NCBI RefSeq assembly: GCF_006538165.1
Contig: NZ_BDLU01000014.1
Coordinates: 1-64,000 of the forward strand
Length of the DNA stretch: 64,000 nt
DNA from: Komagataeibacter diospyri
Lineage (GTDB): Bacteria > Pseudomonadota > Alphaproteobacteria > Acetobacterales > Acetobacteraceae
Reading direction: 5' to 3'
Positions within the stretch are counted from its first letter, which is position 1. Every line of letters begins with the position of its first letter. The notes below the pieces were generated by a model. That model was not told where the DNA came from and searched no databases. It saw nothing but the letters and a program-made list of their open reading frames with translations. The translations under genes and the position numbers were made by a program. Of this stretch, positions 1 to 8,611 are shown piece by piece.

Positions 1-139
1 TCTCATTGAGAACTTCTTCTGCAAGCTCAAGGAGTTCAAGCGCATCGCCATGCGCAGCGAAAAAACAGACAGATCATTCGAAGCCATGATCTATCTCGTT
101 GGCGCAATCATCAATTCAAGATAATTCCCAACAGGCCCT
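1..139 (+). mobile_element. Right end of an IS5-family (IS1031/IS427-like) insertion sequence
   Basis: The window opens inside a transposase reading frame, and a probable terminal inverted repeat (AATTCCCAACAGGCCC, about 123-138) follows its stop codon. IS427-group elements of acetic acid bacteria end similarly, as I recall. Only the last 140 bases are visible, so the element name cannot be given. The host gene interrupted or flanked on the left lies outside the window. Confidence 0.7.
2..124 (+). CDS. IS5-family transposase, C-terminal fragment (partial at window edge)
   Basis: The frame from base 2 reads LIENFFCKLKEFKRIA, then about 24 more residues to a TAA at 122-124. The ENFFxKLKxFRRIA block followed by a short hydrophobic helix is the conserved C-terminal end of IS5-family DDE transposases, where the glutamate of the catalytic triad sits. 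The protein acts on the IS ends. The gene is cut by the window start, so integrity cannot be judged. Nothing in the visible part is broken. Confidence 0.8.
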   Translation, partial: LIENFFCKLKEFKRIAMRSEKTDRSFEAMIYLVGAIINSR

Positions 140-147
140 GAACAAAA

Positions 148-235
148 ACAATAAAATTTTTTTTGGGTGCCGCTTCCGTTCCAGAGAGGCGGCGTTCGCT
201 TAAGCTTCTGGAAAAAGCTTCACCAAAAATCTCTT
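148..235. repeat. Dispersed intergenic hairpin repeat, copy 1 (diverged)
   Basis: The sequence matches the repeat family seen throughout this window: an AT-rich lead (AATAAAATTTTTTTTGGGTG), a GCCGC / GCGGC hairpin, then AAGCTTCTGG and AAAAAGCTTCACCAAAAA. The first hairpin is degenerate here. The copy fills most of the gap between the IS end and the peptide transporter gene. A further decayed fragment may lie at about 315-372. The rest of 125-408 shows no gene. Confidence 0.7.
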
Positions 236-408
236 TCAATTTTAAGGTAATGTCATGAGATGATTTTTCAAACGGTCCCTTGGAATCACTCCCGTGTAGT
301 GTCCTGTCCATCATGAAAAGTCTTTTTGAAAAAAGTGGCAATTCAGGAAGTCTTTATGATTTTTTATCAATGGTTTTTTGTTGAAACAGTTCTTTAAGGC
401 CGGTCCGG

Positions 409-1896
409 ATGCATGATCCTGACGCCACATCGTCCCGTAAGGACCGTTCCGCAGCGTTTGGCGTCGTACTGGCCATGGAAACATGGGAACGGTTCGGTTT
501 TTACGGCATGCAGGCGATCCTGCTGCTGTACATGGTCCAGAAGCTGGGTCTACGCGATACGCAGGCCAATATGCTGTGGGGCAGCTTTTCCGCCCTGACC
601 TACGCCGCGCCGGTTGTGGGCGGGTGGCTGGGGGACCGGGTCACGGGATCGCGGCGCACGATGGTGGCCGGTGGCATTGTCCTTGCCGTGGGGTATCTGC
701 TGCTGGGGGAAATGGGGGGCAGTGCGCGCGCCCTCTATCTGGCCATGGGTGTCATTGTTGTCGGCAACGGCCTGTTCAAGCCCAATTCGTGCAACATGGT
801 GAACATCATATACCGGGGGCAGGACGAGAAGCTGGATGTGGCCTTTACGCTCTATTACATGGCCATCAATGTCGGTTCGACCTTTTCCCTGTTCCTGACC
901 CCCTGGTTGCAGCAGGCCTACGGCTGGGGGGCAGCATTCGTGTCCTGCGCCGCAGGGCTTGGGCTGGGAACGGGCTGTTATTTCCTGCGCCGTGCGCGTC
1001 TGGTCCATATCGGTACGGACCCGGATTTCCGTCCCGTGCCGGTATGGCGCGTGCTGGCGGTTGTCGTGGGAATGGGGGCTGCGGTTGAACTGGCTGCGCG
1101 TGTTTTTGCCTCCACGTCCATTCAGGGGGGGCTTGTCGTTGTATCCGGTATTCTGATCCTGCTGGCGTGGGTCATGGTGTACAGGCGGGCGGCCGCCGCG
1201 GAGCGGCCCGGGCTGAAGATCATGTATCTGCTGACGTTCGAAGTAGCGCTGTATTTCGTTTTCTACCAGCAGATGGTGACATCGCTCACCCTCTTCGCCC
1301 TGCGCAATGTCGGCAAGGATTTCATGCTGGGGAGCATGCATCTGTTTTCGCTTTCAGCGGGGCAGTTCCAGGGCTTCAATCCGTTATGGATCATGTCGGG
1401 CACCCCGATGCTGGTCGCTGCGTATGCCGCGTTGGGACGACGGCATATAAACATGGGCATCGCGGTCAAATTCATCATCGGTTTCGGGTGTGTGACCCTG
1501 TCGTTCCTGATATGGTGGGGTAGTGTGGCCCTGTCGGCATCGCCCCTTGTTTCACCATGGGTGATGCTGGTGGGGTATGGCCCGCTTTCACTGGGGGAAC
1601 TGATGATCAGCGGCCTTGGCCTTGCAGCAATCGCCCGTTATGTGCCCGCGCGCATCAGTGCCTTCATGGTGGGGTGTTATTATGTGCTGATCGGGTTTGC
1701 CATGTATGTCGGCAGTCTTGTCGCCAACATGGCGGCTGTCGATACATCCGCCCCGGCCAGCATGGATGCCGCGCGGACACTGGGGATTTACGGTGATCTG
1801 TTCCGGTCCCTGACCGGCCTTGCGGCGCTTGCCACCCTGGTCTTCGCCCTGCTGCTCCCACTGGTCAGGCGGTGGGAGCGTCAGCAGGCGTATTGA
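409..1896 (+). CDS. Proton-dependent oligopeptide transporter, POT/PTR2 family (DtpA-like)
   Basis: This is a 495-residue inner-membrane symporter of the major facilitator superfamily that imports di- and tripeptides with protons. The signature METWERFGFYGMQA at residues 24-37 contains the POT ExxER(F/Y)xYG motif needed for proton coupling. GGWLGDRVTGSRRT at about 76-89 is the loop 2-3 MFS motif. Roughly 12-14 hydrophobic helices run to the C-terminus, and the length is normal for bacterial Dtp proteins. ATG at 409 has AAGG about 9 bases upstream. The next gene starts 17 bases after the stop, so the two may be co-transcribed. Peptide transport is known for the family, and the substrate range here is inferred. 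Confidence 0.9.
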   Translation: MHDPDATSSRKDRSAAFGVVLAMETWERFGFYGMQAILLLYMVQKLGLRDTQANMLWGSFSALTYAAPVVGGWLGDRVTGSRRTMVAGGIVLAVGYLLLGEMGGSARALYLAMGVIVVGNGLFKPNSCNMVNIIYRGQDEKLDVAFTLYYMAINVGSTFSLFLTPWLQQAYGWGAAFVSCAAGLGLGTGCYFLRRARLVHIGTDPDFRPVPVWRVLAVVVGMGAAVELAARVFASTSIQGGLVVVSGILILLAWVMVYRRAAAAERPGLKIMYLLTFEVALYFVFYQQMVTSLTLFALRNVGKDFMLGSMHLFSLSAGQFQGFNPLWIMSGTPMLVAAYAALGRRHINMGIAVKFIIGFGCVTLSFLIWWGSVALSASPLVSPWVMLVGYGPLSLGELMISGLGLAAIARYVPARISAFMVGCYYVLIGFAMYVGSLVANMAAVDTSAPASMDAARTLGIYGDLFRSLTGLAALATLVFALLLPLVRRWERQQAY

Positions 1897-1913
1897 GGGG
1901 CAGGTATTGCGGC

Positions 1914-2657
1914 ATGAACAGGATGCTATGGGTCGCGGGCCTGCTGGTGGGGGGACTGGTCTGTGGCCGTATGGTGGCCGGTTCGCATTCCCCGGATGTG
2001 TTGTGGCATATCGTGCATGAGCAGTGCGTGGCGCATGCGGGTGCCGGTCCGTGTGAGAAAACCGACCCGCATGCCGGTTACGCCGTGCTGAAGGACCGTG
2101 TCGGGATCGGACAGTACCTGCTGATCCCGACGCAGCGTATAACGGGCATGGAAGATCCCGCCATTACGCGTGGGGATGCGCCGGATTACCTTGCCTATGC
2201 ATGGCAGCAGACGGTGCGGGTCAATCACAGGCTGTCCCATTCCCTGCCGGCGGAGGACATGTCCCTGGCCATAAATTCGGTCTATGGTCGCAGCCAGAAC
2301 CAGCTGCATATTCATGTTGATTGCATCCGCCCCGATGTCAGGGCTGCATTGCGTCAGGCGGTGCCGCATCTTGGTCCGGGCTGGACCACCCTGCCGCTGT
2401 ATGGCCATGCCTATCGTGCCCGGCTGCTCAGTGCGCCTGACCTGTCGGGTGTGCGGCCTTTTGCGCTGCTGGCGCGGGACATGGCCGATCCCACGCGGGA
2501 AATGGGGCGGCATACACTGGTGATCGCGGGTATCAGGCAGGCTGATGGAAAACCGGGTTTTGTAATGCTTGATGACCATGTCGACCTTGTGCATGGCGAC
2601 CGTGCATCCGGGGAGGAATTGCAGGATCATACCTGCCAGATCCAGTCCCAGCCCTGA
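1914..2657 (+). CDS. cdh: CDP-diacylglycerol pyrophosphatase
   Basis: This 247-residue protein matches the Cdh family, which hydrolyses CDP-diacylglycerol to CMP and phosphatidic acid at the membrane in phospholipid turnover. An N-terminal hydrophobic anchor covers about residues 4-22. The motif SQNQLHIHVDC near residues 124-134 is the HIT-like His-x-His catalytic signature, with the family motif LWHIVHEQCV near residue 29. I chose ATG 1914 because GAGGGG lies about 14 bases upstream. An upstream in-frame ATG at 1872 would overlap the transporter gene. It probably shares a transcript with the peptide transporter, although no functional link is evident. Confidence 0.85.
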   Translation: MNRMLWVAGLLVGGLVCGRMVAGSHSPDVLWHIVHEQCVAHAGAGPCEKTDPHAGYAVLKDRVGIGQYLLIPTQRITGMEDPAITRGDAPDYLAYAWQQTVRVNHRLSHSLPAEDMSLAINSVYGRSQNQLHIHVDCIRPDVRAALRQAVPHLGPGWTTLPLYGHAYRARLLSAPDLSGVRPFALLARDMADPTREMGRHTLVIAGIRQADGKPGFVMLDDHVDLVHGDRASGEELQDHTCQIQSQP

Positions 2658-2835
2658 TTGCATGTGGTTTTATGCTGGCCGACGCCATGACAGGTTCCGT
2701 TCACATTTTCCTGTAGCAGGGGCACGTTGAACCCGCTGGCGTATAAAGCCGTTGCAACATCCGCCCCCGCTGGGGCAGGACGGGTATGTTGTCTTCTTTC
2801 TGTAATCCGGACCTTTTGTCATCAAGGAAATATAT

Positions 2836-3636
2836 ATGTCTGGTGTTCCCCTTCCATTTTCAGGAAAAGTGGCCGTCGTAACGGGTGCTGCCGGTAATAT
2901 CGGCCTTGCGACGGCAACCCGTCTGGCCCGTCAGGGTGCCGATCTGGCGCTGCTGGATGTTGATGCGGCCAAGCTGGAACAGGCACGTGCCACGCTGCTT
3001 GAACATGAAGTACGTATCAACATCTATACCTGTGATGTGACGGACAGCGAACAGGTCCGCCAGACGGTCGAAACCGTGGTGGCGGAACTGGGTCAGATTG
3101 ATTTCCTGTTCAATAATGCGGGCTATCAGGGGGCCTTTGCCCCGGTGCAGGATTATCCGGAGGCTGATTTCGCCCGTGTCATGCAGATCAACGTGGTTGG
3201 TGCGTTCCACGTGCTCAGACATGTTTCAACACATATGGTCGCGCGCAAATTCGGCCGGATCGTCAATACGGCCAGCATGGCGGGCGTGCAGGGACCGCCC
3301 AACATGGCGGCCTATGGGGCATCCAAATTCGCTATCATTGGCCTGACCGAGGTCGCGGCCAAAGACCTTGCCCCCTATAACATCCGCGTCAATGCCATAA
3401 GTCCTGCCTTCATGGGACCGGGTTTCATGTGGGACCGGCAGGTAGAACTGCAGGCAAAGGCGGGCAGCCAGTATTTTTCCACCAATCCCAAGGAAGTGGC
3501 GCAGCAGATGATCGGCAGCATTCCCATGCGCCGTTATGGCAACATCAACGAAATCCCCGGTGTGGTGGCGTTTCTGTTCAGTGACGATTCCAGCTACATG
3601 ACCGGTGTCAATCTGCCAATTTCCGGCGGTATCTGA
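2836..3636 (+). CDS. xdh: NAD-dependent xylitol dehydrogenase, short-chain dehydrogenase family
   Basis: This 266-residue cytosolic SDR has the cofactor motif TGAAGNIG at residues 16-23, an NNAG motif, and a catalytic Ser147, Tyr160 and Lys164 (YGASK). The stretches DFLFNNAGYQGAFAPVQDYP and GPGFMWDRQVELQAK are, from memory, nearly identical to Gluconobacter oxydans xylitol dehydrogenase, which interconverts xylitol and D-xylulose. Asp41-Val42 after the second strand fits NAD rather than NADP preference. ATG 2836 follows AAGGAAATATAT. The gene stands alone between cdh and a convergent DUF3574 gene. Polyol specificity is inferred from recalled similarity; SDR membership is certain. Confidence 0.85.
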   Translation: MSGVPLPFSGKVAVVTGAAGNIGLATATRLARQGADLALLDVDAAKLEQARATLLEHEVRINIYTCDVTDSEQVRQTVETVVAELGQIDFLFNNAGYQGAFAPVQDYPEADFARVMQINVVGAFHVLRHVSTHMVARKFGRIVNTASMAGVQGPPNMAAYGASKFAIIGLTEVAAKDLAPYNIRVNAISPAFMGPGFMWDRQVELQAKAGSQYFSTNPKEVAQQMIGSIPMRRYGNINEIPGVVAFLFSDDSSYMTGVNLPISGGI

Positions 3637-3657
3637 CCCTGTTATCCCGGCGGGCTG

Positions 3658-4125
3658 TCAGAAGGTGTCACAGCCTGCCGTAATGACCACGCCCACGGCC
3701 TGCTGCTGGAAACGGGTGCGGTAAATCTGGCGGATGGCGTCAAGGCGGTCAGCCAGATCGGGGGCGGGTGAGGTTACGATCCATACAATCCGGCCGGGTT
3801 CACGCCCGATCTGCCCGCTTTCGCGGTCCTGCCATTGTCCTTCTACCCGCAACACGGACAGTCCGGTGGGAAAGCGTGGTGTCACCGTATCGCGCAGGAA
3901 GGTATTCCATTCCCGTTTCGTAACGCGTCCGCCATGGGGACGGTTCAGGCCGAACAGCAGTGATATCCGAACATCCGGCTGCGCATGCAATGCCGCGCAG
4001 GTTGATCCTGTCGCATCGGTTATGACGGGAGGGGCAGGCAGACCATGCGCCCTGCCGGGATGATCCCATCCTATTGTCTCCAATAATATCAGCAGGACAG
4101 GCAGGATACGCCGATATGCCGTCAT
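3658..4125 (-). CDS. Secreted DUF3574-domain protein
   Basis: This 155-residue protein of unknown function has an N-terminal hydrophobic signal-like segment (about residues 5-24, ending near GRAHG). The DUF3574 signature follows: LLFGLNRPHGGRVTKREW, then TPRFPTGLSVLRVEGQW and a conserved arginine-rich turn before the final helix. The family occurs as small periplasmic proteins in Proteobacteria and has no assigned reaction. Two cysteines lie at the ends of the mature domain (CAALHA and CDTF) and could form a disulfide. ATG 4125 has GGAAG about 10 bases upstream. It converges on the xylitol dehydrogenase gene with a 21-base gap. Confidence 0.75.
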   Translation of the reverse strand: MTAYRRILPVLLILLETIGWDHPGRAHGLPAPPVITDATGSTCAALHAQPDVRISLLFGLNRPHGGRVTKREWNTFLRDTVTPRFPTGLSVLRVEGQWQDRESGQIGREPGRIVWIVTSPAPDLADRLDAIRQIYRTRFQQQAVGVVITAGCDTF

Positions 4126-5038
4126 TATTCATTCTTCCGCAAAGAATACAGGCCGGAAGACAGGATAGTATATCCAAAGCCATCCAGCCAGAGCAGAAGA
4201 AGGGGCATGATAGAGTGCGGCACAACTCCGGTTTCTGCCTGCCAGCGGTTATCACATCCGCCCGCGTGTACCATGCCATCGGGTGGCGTGGAAATTGAAA
4301 GCGTCCGGATTGTCTTTGATGATGACAGGCTCTAAAGGGTGCCCTGAGATCTGGCATATTCCGTTTTTTTCTGAATTACTGGTTCCAGGCCCATGGGTTT
4401 TTCTTAGGGATGTTTTTTAAAGGATAGTACAAGTTTCAGGATGTCATATTTGTTTAAGGCGGTATTTTCTTCAATATTATGAAGAATCTTCACCAAAAAA
4501 ACTTTTTATGATTTCAGGATATTTCCTGAGCAGGTTTTCAGGCACCTTCGGTTTCACGGCGCGAGCTGACCCGTCGGCATGTGACAATGTTCAGTATATT
4601 GTGGGTTGAAATGGATTGCTGGTCCGCATTTTCTATATGCTGCAATTTATCAATAATTCTTGTTTTTATATTATAAAATCAATAAAAATATAAGTATTTG
4701 AGTATTATTGTGTATATAAATCGGCCTTGACTAGAAAGAAAATATTTTCCTTCAGGTCGTCGTATTTTAGGCCATATTTCTATCAAATTCTCCTGTAAAA
4801 AACCGGAAAGTGTGGATTATTTATATATGTGGGCAGGTATTACATGTTTGGTTCATATATTATCATCTATTGTTAGAAAAATAATTGAAAATATTGCTTG
4901 TGGCCTGGCCAAAAATTAATTGAGTGATTTCAGCCGGTGACGATTCACGGGTTTGCAACAACCTGATGAGATCATGTTGGCCTGTAATGAGAAATCACTC
5001 ATGCGCAGTATTGATGCGGTGATCTGGAATATGCAAGT
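4126..5038. other. AT-rich, gene-poor stretch
   Basis: I see no credible gene here. From about 4330 to 4920 the base composition is strikingly AT-rich with many A and T runs, unlike the GC-rich coding sequence on both sides. A decayed copy of the dispersed hairpin repeat lies at about 4458-4512. The remaining part leads into a transposase remnant. The likely reading is an old insertion or junk region rather than a regulatory locus. Confidence 0.6.
4458..4512. repeat. Dispersed intergenic repeat, decayed partial copy 2
   Basis: AAGAATCTTCACCAAAAAAA followed by CTTTTTATG resembles the right third of the repeat family (AAGCTTCACCAAAAACTTCTTTATGG in two better copies). The GC-rich hairpin is reduced to AAGGCGGTATTTTC. 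No function is suggested. Confidence 0.45.
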
Positions 5039-5215
5039 GACCTGCATGATACGGAACGGGTCCTGATCGCCCCACTGATGCCACGGAGAAAGTGGCTGTG
5101 CCATCCCTGGCGCGCGGACCTTGCACAACCCGGTCAATGGATTGTCAAAATCGTCAGGCGCTCCGACAGGACCGTGGGTTTTGTCGTTCTGCCAAAACGC
5201 TGGATCGTGTTGTGA
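5039..5215 (+). pseudogene. IS5-family transposase remnant with a large internal deletion
   Basis: One 58-codon frame carries both ends of an IS5-type transposase. DLHDTERVLIAPLMPRRKW corresponds to the N-terminal LTDxEWxLIAPxxP block. DLAQPGQWIVKIVRRSD, then VGFVVLPKRWIV, corresponds to the RSDxAKGFxVLPRRWVVERT block near the C-terminus, ending in TGA at 5213-5215. In intact proteins these blocks are about 190 residues apart, so the DDE core is gone. The stop also cuts off the C-terminal ERTFAW region. The remnant is non-functional. Its position next to AT-rich DNA marks an old insertion site. Confidence 0.7.
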
Positions 5216-5399
5216 CATGACCCTGTATCTGCACCGTGCGGGAATGTTCGATCCGTATGCGCTTCGCCTGCAGCATGGTGTATCCCCTGCATCTCGGTAT
5301 CATAGGCGGAAGCAGGGGCACGTATTATCAGGGGTATCAGGAACATACGTCGCGTGACGGTGATCGTTCCCCTGATACAGCAATAGCTGTGTCGTTTCT

Positions 5400-5786
5400 T
5401 TACGCTGGCGGGACGCGATACATGGCGCACAGTTTGTTGCCAGCCGGATCACGCAGATAGGCAAGGAACAGATCACCGGATTCATGGTGGCGGATGCCCG
5501 GCGGGTTTTCACACGTCACGCCACCATTGGCCACGCCTGCCGCGTGCCATTTGCGCACCGCATCTTCCGAACGGGCGTGCAGACCGATTGTCCCGCCATT
5601 TGCTGCGGTTGCGGGCTGGCCATTGACGGGTTTGGTCACGACCAGGCGGCCGGTGCGATCGGCGTAAACCAGTCGGCCCTTGGCATTGATTTCTGACGGC
5701 GGCACATCAAGGGCTTCAAAGGTGCTGTCATAGAATTTTTTCGAGGCTTCAATATCGTTCGAACCGATTACGATATGGGTAAACAT
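5400..5786 (-). CDS. VOC (glyoxalase/bleomycin-resistance) family protein
   Basis: This 128-residue cytosolic protein has the vicinal-oxygen-chelate fold. MFTHIVIGSNDIEASKKFYD opens the first beta-alpha-beta module with a possible metal-ligand His4. The second module closes with the family's DLFLAYLRDPAGNKLC. These small single-domain members bind a divalent metal and act as lyases, isomerases or dioxygenases, and the substrate here is unknown. ATG 5786 has GAGGAA 7 bases upstream; a longer reading from 5816 lacks a ribosome-binding site. It is divergent from the yfdX-like gene across about 170 bases. Confidence 0.85.
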   Translation of the reverse strand: MFTHIVIGSNDIEASKKFYDSTFEALDVPPSEINAKGRLVYADRTGRLVVTKPVNGQPATAANGGTIGLHARSEDAVRKWHAAGVANGGVTCENPPGIRHHESGDLFLAYLRDPAGNKLCAMYRVPPA

Positions 5787-5960
5787 GAAAGTTTCCTCTG
5801 TTCTGTCCGGAAGCAATCATTGCATAAGCCGCGACAGGGCGGCAACCACGCCGGAACGCGGAATAAGCGTGGACCATTGAGCAATTTTTTGTAACAATAC
5901 CCGGTGAAATCAGCGACAAGGCTGATTAGTGACCTGATATGTTTACTGAAAAGGAAAACC

Positions 5961-6650
5961 ATGCGTCTTATTACTTCACTGGCCGTCGTGACCGGACTGG
6001 TTGCAGCACCGTTTGGTGCGCATGCGGCATCGCTGCGTACGGACTGGGAAAAATACAAGGTAACCCGTGCGTTCAATCATCTGTCCGCTGATGGACAGCG
6101 CGCGATGGCTGATATCCTGAATGCGAAGCAGATCCTTGACGGGGGCCAGACCGACGCTGCCATTCCCGCATTGTACGACGCGACAAAGCGCCTGACCGCT
6201 GCAGGTAAGGCGAACAGCAAGTTCATTGCCGCTGAAAACAGCCTTCAGCCTGCCCCGCAGCATCCCGCAGCCAACGGGCATGTCGTGGGTACGACGCCGG
6301 TGGCATGGGTGCCGGTTGGTGGTGAAGTCATTGGTAGCGAAACGCTGGCACCGGAAAAGAAGACGGCCATTTCCACCGCCAATACCCAGTTGAAGGCAGG
6401 CAACACCCAGCAGGCGGCGCAGACGCTGCAGGTTGTCGCGGAAGATGCCGACTTCATCATGGCGATCACGCCGCTGGACCAGACGCTGGGTGCGGTGAAC
6501 CGTGCCACCGTCTTTACCGAAGCCCGTCACCCGAAGGAGGCATCGGCAGCTTTGCAGCAGATTATTGACAATCTGGTATTCGTTTCCGAAGACTTTGCTG
6601 AAACTGCCGTTCCCGATCAGGGGCAGAAGCAGGCCCCGGCGAAGAAATAA
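5961..6650 (+). CDS. YfdX-family secreted protein
   Basis: The predicted protein has 229 residues. A signal peptide covers about 1-23 (cut after GAHAA). The YfdX domain that follows begins with LNAKQILDGGQTDAAIPAL and has a helical repeat of AQTLQVV and ASAALQQIIDN type. In enterobacteria YfdX is an acid-inducible periplasmic protein with reported chaperone-like behaviour, which fits an acid-producing host, but the role here is inferred. ATG 5961 follows AAAAGGAAAACC. A strong hairpin directly after the stop would end its transcript. Confidence in the family is high, in the function low. Confidence 0.85.
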   Translation: MRLITSLAVVTGLVAAPFGAHAASLRTDWEKYKVTRAFNHLSADGQRAMADILNAKQILDGGQTDAAIPALYDATKRLTAAGKANSKFIAAENSLQPAPQHPAANGHVVGTTPVAWVPVGGEVIGSETLAPEKKTAISTANTQLKAGNTQQAAQTLQVVAEDADFIMAITPLDQTLGAVNRATVFTEARHPKEASAALQQIIDNLVFVSEDFAETAVPDQGQKQAPAKK

Positions 6651-6661
6651 GCGACTGACTG

Positions 6662-6690
6662 CCGGATCCCGCGCATGCCGCGGGATCCGG
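6662..6690. terminator. Bidirectional hairpin between convergent genes
   Basis: A perfect 11-base stem (CCGGATCCCGC and its complement) encloses a 7-base loop between the yfdX-like stop and the stop of the convergent membrane-protein gene. There is no T-run, so it may work by stem stability alone or protect 3' ends. Confidence 0.6.
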
Positions 6691-6701
6691 TTCGGTGGAG
6701 G

Positions 6702-7169
6702 TCATTCATCTCCACCGACTTTTTTCTTTTCGCGTTCGGCATCCACGCTCATGCGCTGGAATACGCCAAGGGACACGACAATCAGTGTCGCCACTACCAG
6801 CAGGCTGGCAGGATACAGTATATCGGCAGGTTCGCTGGTATTGGTTTCAAATACACCCACCAGTCCTTCTATGAACACCGCAATGATAATGGTGGTAATG
6901 AACTTGGTCAGGCTGGCGCGGGCTTCGCCCAGGCTTTTCTTGCCACTTGTCTGGATAACTTCTTCCTCAACAAAATATTTTGCCACGTCGAACACTGCGA
7001 CCGCAATAACGACATAGCTTATGGCCTGTAATATGGCATTCCGGCCTGCATGCCACGAATGGCCCAAAGCGGACAGAAGGCCGATCATCCCGAATGTCAG
7101 CAGCAGCAGCGCAAGCAGCATCAGCATGACACTGGCGCAGGCAAAGGCAAAGCGTGACAGATGTTGCAT
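6702..7169 (-). CDS. Small inner-membrane protein of unknown function
   Basis: This 155-residue protein has about four hydrophobic segments, at roughly residues 10-33, 48-66, 88-108 and 119-139. They are separated by a charged loop (FVEEEVIQTSGKKSLGEAR) and end in an acidic-basic tail (DAEREKKKVGGDE). No catalytic motif is visible. The loop pattern resembles uncharacterised membrane proteins conserved in acetic acid bacteria, but I cannot name a family. ATG 7169 has GGAAG about 8 bases upstream. It converges on yfdX and shares its terminator hairpin. A role in envelope stress is only suggested by the neighbours. Confidence 0.7.
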   Translation of the reverse strand: MQHLSRFAFACASVMLMLLALLLLTFGMIGLLSALGHSWHAGRNAILQAISYVVIAVAVFDVAKYFVEEEVIQTSGKKSLGEARASLTKFITTIIIAVFIEGLVGVFETNTSEPADILYPASLLVVATLIVVSLGVFQRMSVDAEREKKKVGGDE

Positions 7170-7556
7170 GGACGGCTTCCGTCATTCCTGTAAGGGGGGG
7201 GCAGTTTACGGTCCGGCATATCGTATGGAAATGAGATGGCACCCTGCACGGGCGCGCGCTCGCACAGTCATGATTTTTTTCACATGCGACTGGTATGCAA
7301 CGATTTCAAGATGCGGACAGGTTATTGCCAGTGAATTTTATATTGTGAATTCGATACATAATTCATGAATGCGTAAGGGAATATTATTTTTTTATTTTGT
7401 ACGGCAGGGCCGGAACCGCCTGCATCCTGCCCCGTCTACCTGTTCACAGCGCGTATCTTCAGGATTGCTTCCCCACTACAGACCTACCGGAGCAAGGGGA
7501 AAAACAAGGATCCCATATGCGGTTGTAATCTCGAAAACCGGGAAAGGTGAACGATC
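7170..7556. other. Intergenic region without a recognised gene
   Basis: The 387 bases include the promoter region of the leftward membrane-protein gene and a moderately AT-rich patch around 7270-7400. Frames that cross it lack family motifs and ribosome-binding sites. I see no repeat copy here. Confidence 0.5.
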
Positions 7557-7724
7557 ATGGTTTATCGCATCAACCTGCACGAACGCACCAGTATCATTAC
7601 CATGGCTTCTGTCGGCACTTGCGGTGGCGCTACGCACAATCCGGGTAATTTTTATGAAAACCCGCAGCGCACGGCGAAGGCCGGGCAGAAGGATGCCTGC
7701 ATGACAACGTCCGCGCATACGTAA
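7557..7724 (+). CDS. Possible small KGG-motif (stress-induced) protein, perhaps degenerate
   Basis: This 55-codon frame has AAAGGTGA 7 bases before its ATG. Residues 29-44 read PGNFYENPQRTAKAGQ and then K, close to the KGG repeat (GNFANDxExAxxAGxKGG) of small soluble stress proteins such as the enterobacterial general stress protein GsiB/YciG group. The motif should continue KGG but reads KDACMTT here, so the C-terminal part may be frameshifted or the gene decayed. It sits between the membrane-protein gene and a DUF4142 gene in a block of small stress-like proteins. It is too short for certainty. Confidence 0.4.
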   Translation: MVYRINLHERTSIITMASVGTCGGATHNPGNFYENPQRTAKAGQKDACMTTSAHT

Positions 7725-7949
7725 AAACCTGAACATGCGTGCGGGGCCTGTACGGCTTCCGTGTTTTTCGGGCAGATGGTCAGTCTGGCTGGAACTGCTG
7801 ATGCGGTTGGCAGCCCGCCCTGGGCGCCCGGCATGACGATCTGACCCGGGCCGTGGATGAACGGGGGCAGGGGTCATGCGTCCGTTCGTTGTGATGATGG
7901 CCTGGCTGCATGGAACAGGTCTGTTTTTCAAATATCTGGAGTAATCCCA

Positions 7950-8483
7950 ATGAAGAAAAGCATGATGGCAATGCTGGGGTTGGCTGTATGCATGTCCGTT
8001 CCCGCCGTGGCGCAGTCCATACCGGAAAAAACGGGAATCAATTCCCTTATGGGTGTCGCCCCGCGTACGGAAGATTTTGTCAAGATCGCGACAATCAGTG
8101 ACATGTATGAAATCCAGTCCAGTGAACTGGCATTGCACAGCCATGATACCGCCCTGACGGATTTCGCGACAAGAATGATCGCGGACCACAAGAAAACATC
8201 CGCCGCCCTGCAGGATCTTCTCCATAGTGGCAGCGTGCAGATACAGCAGCCGACCGCATTGGATGAAACCCATCAGGACGAACTGGACAAGCTCAAGACC
8301 CTGCATGGACGCGATTTTGCACTACAGTACAGAAGTGATCAGGTGTCAGCACACGAGGATGCCGTGTCCCTGTTCCGCCGCTATGCTGAAAATGGCGAAA
8401 ACGCCGCCCTGAAGACATGGGCAGCCAATACCCTGCCAACACTTGAAAACCACCTGCAGGCGGCAAGGTCACTTCCGCAATAG
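7950..8483 (+). CDS. DUF4142-domain secreted protein
   Basis: This 177-residue protein has a signal peptide at about 1-22 (ends VAQ). Its four-helix DUF4142 domain begins TEDFVKIATISDMYEIQSSE and continues with FATRMIADHKKT and the late LPTLENHLQAA. The fold is ferritin-like in shape, but I do not see a full di-iron ligand set. Members are periplasmic proteins of unknown function that often appear in stress regulons. ATG 7950 has TGGAG about 10 bases upstream. It lies between the KGG-like ORF and a small one-span membrane protein, all on the plus strand. Confidence 0.85.
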   Translation: MKKSMMAMLGLAVCMSVPAVAQSIPEKTGINSLMGVAPRTEDFVKIATISDMYEIQSSELALHSHDTALTDFATRMIADHKKTSAALQDLLHSGSVQIQQPTALDETHQDELDKLKTLHGRDFALQYRSDQVSAHEDAVSLFRRYAENGENAALKTWAANTLPTLENHLQAARSLPQ

Positions 8484-8611
8484 GGGACGGGGGCACCGTG
8501 TCCATGTCATGCTGTTTTTTTCGCACAATGGTGATTCCGCACTACCCTGCCGGGTGCAACTTTCCGCAATGCATGCTGTTGAAGCCGGATATCCGGTAAA
8601 GGATGGTTCCA

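Noticed and set aside
7476..8306. Minus-strand open frame of 276 codons
   Set aside because: It is antisense to the DUF4142 gene and has no signal, motif or start site.
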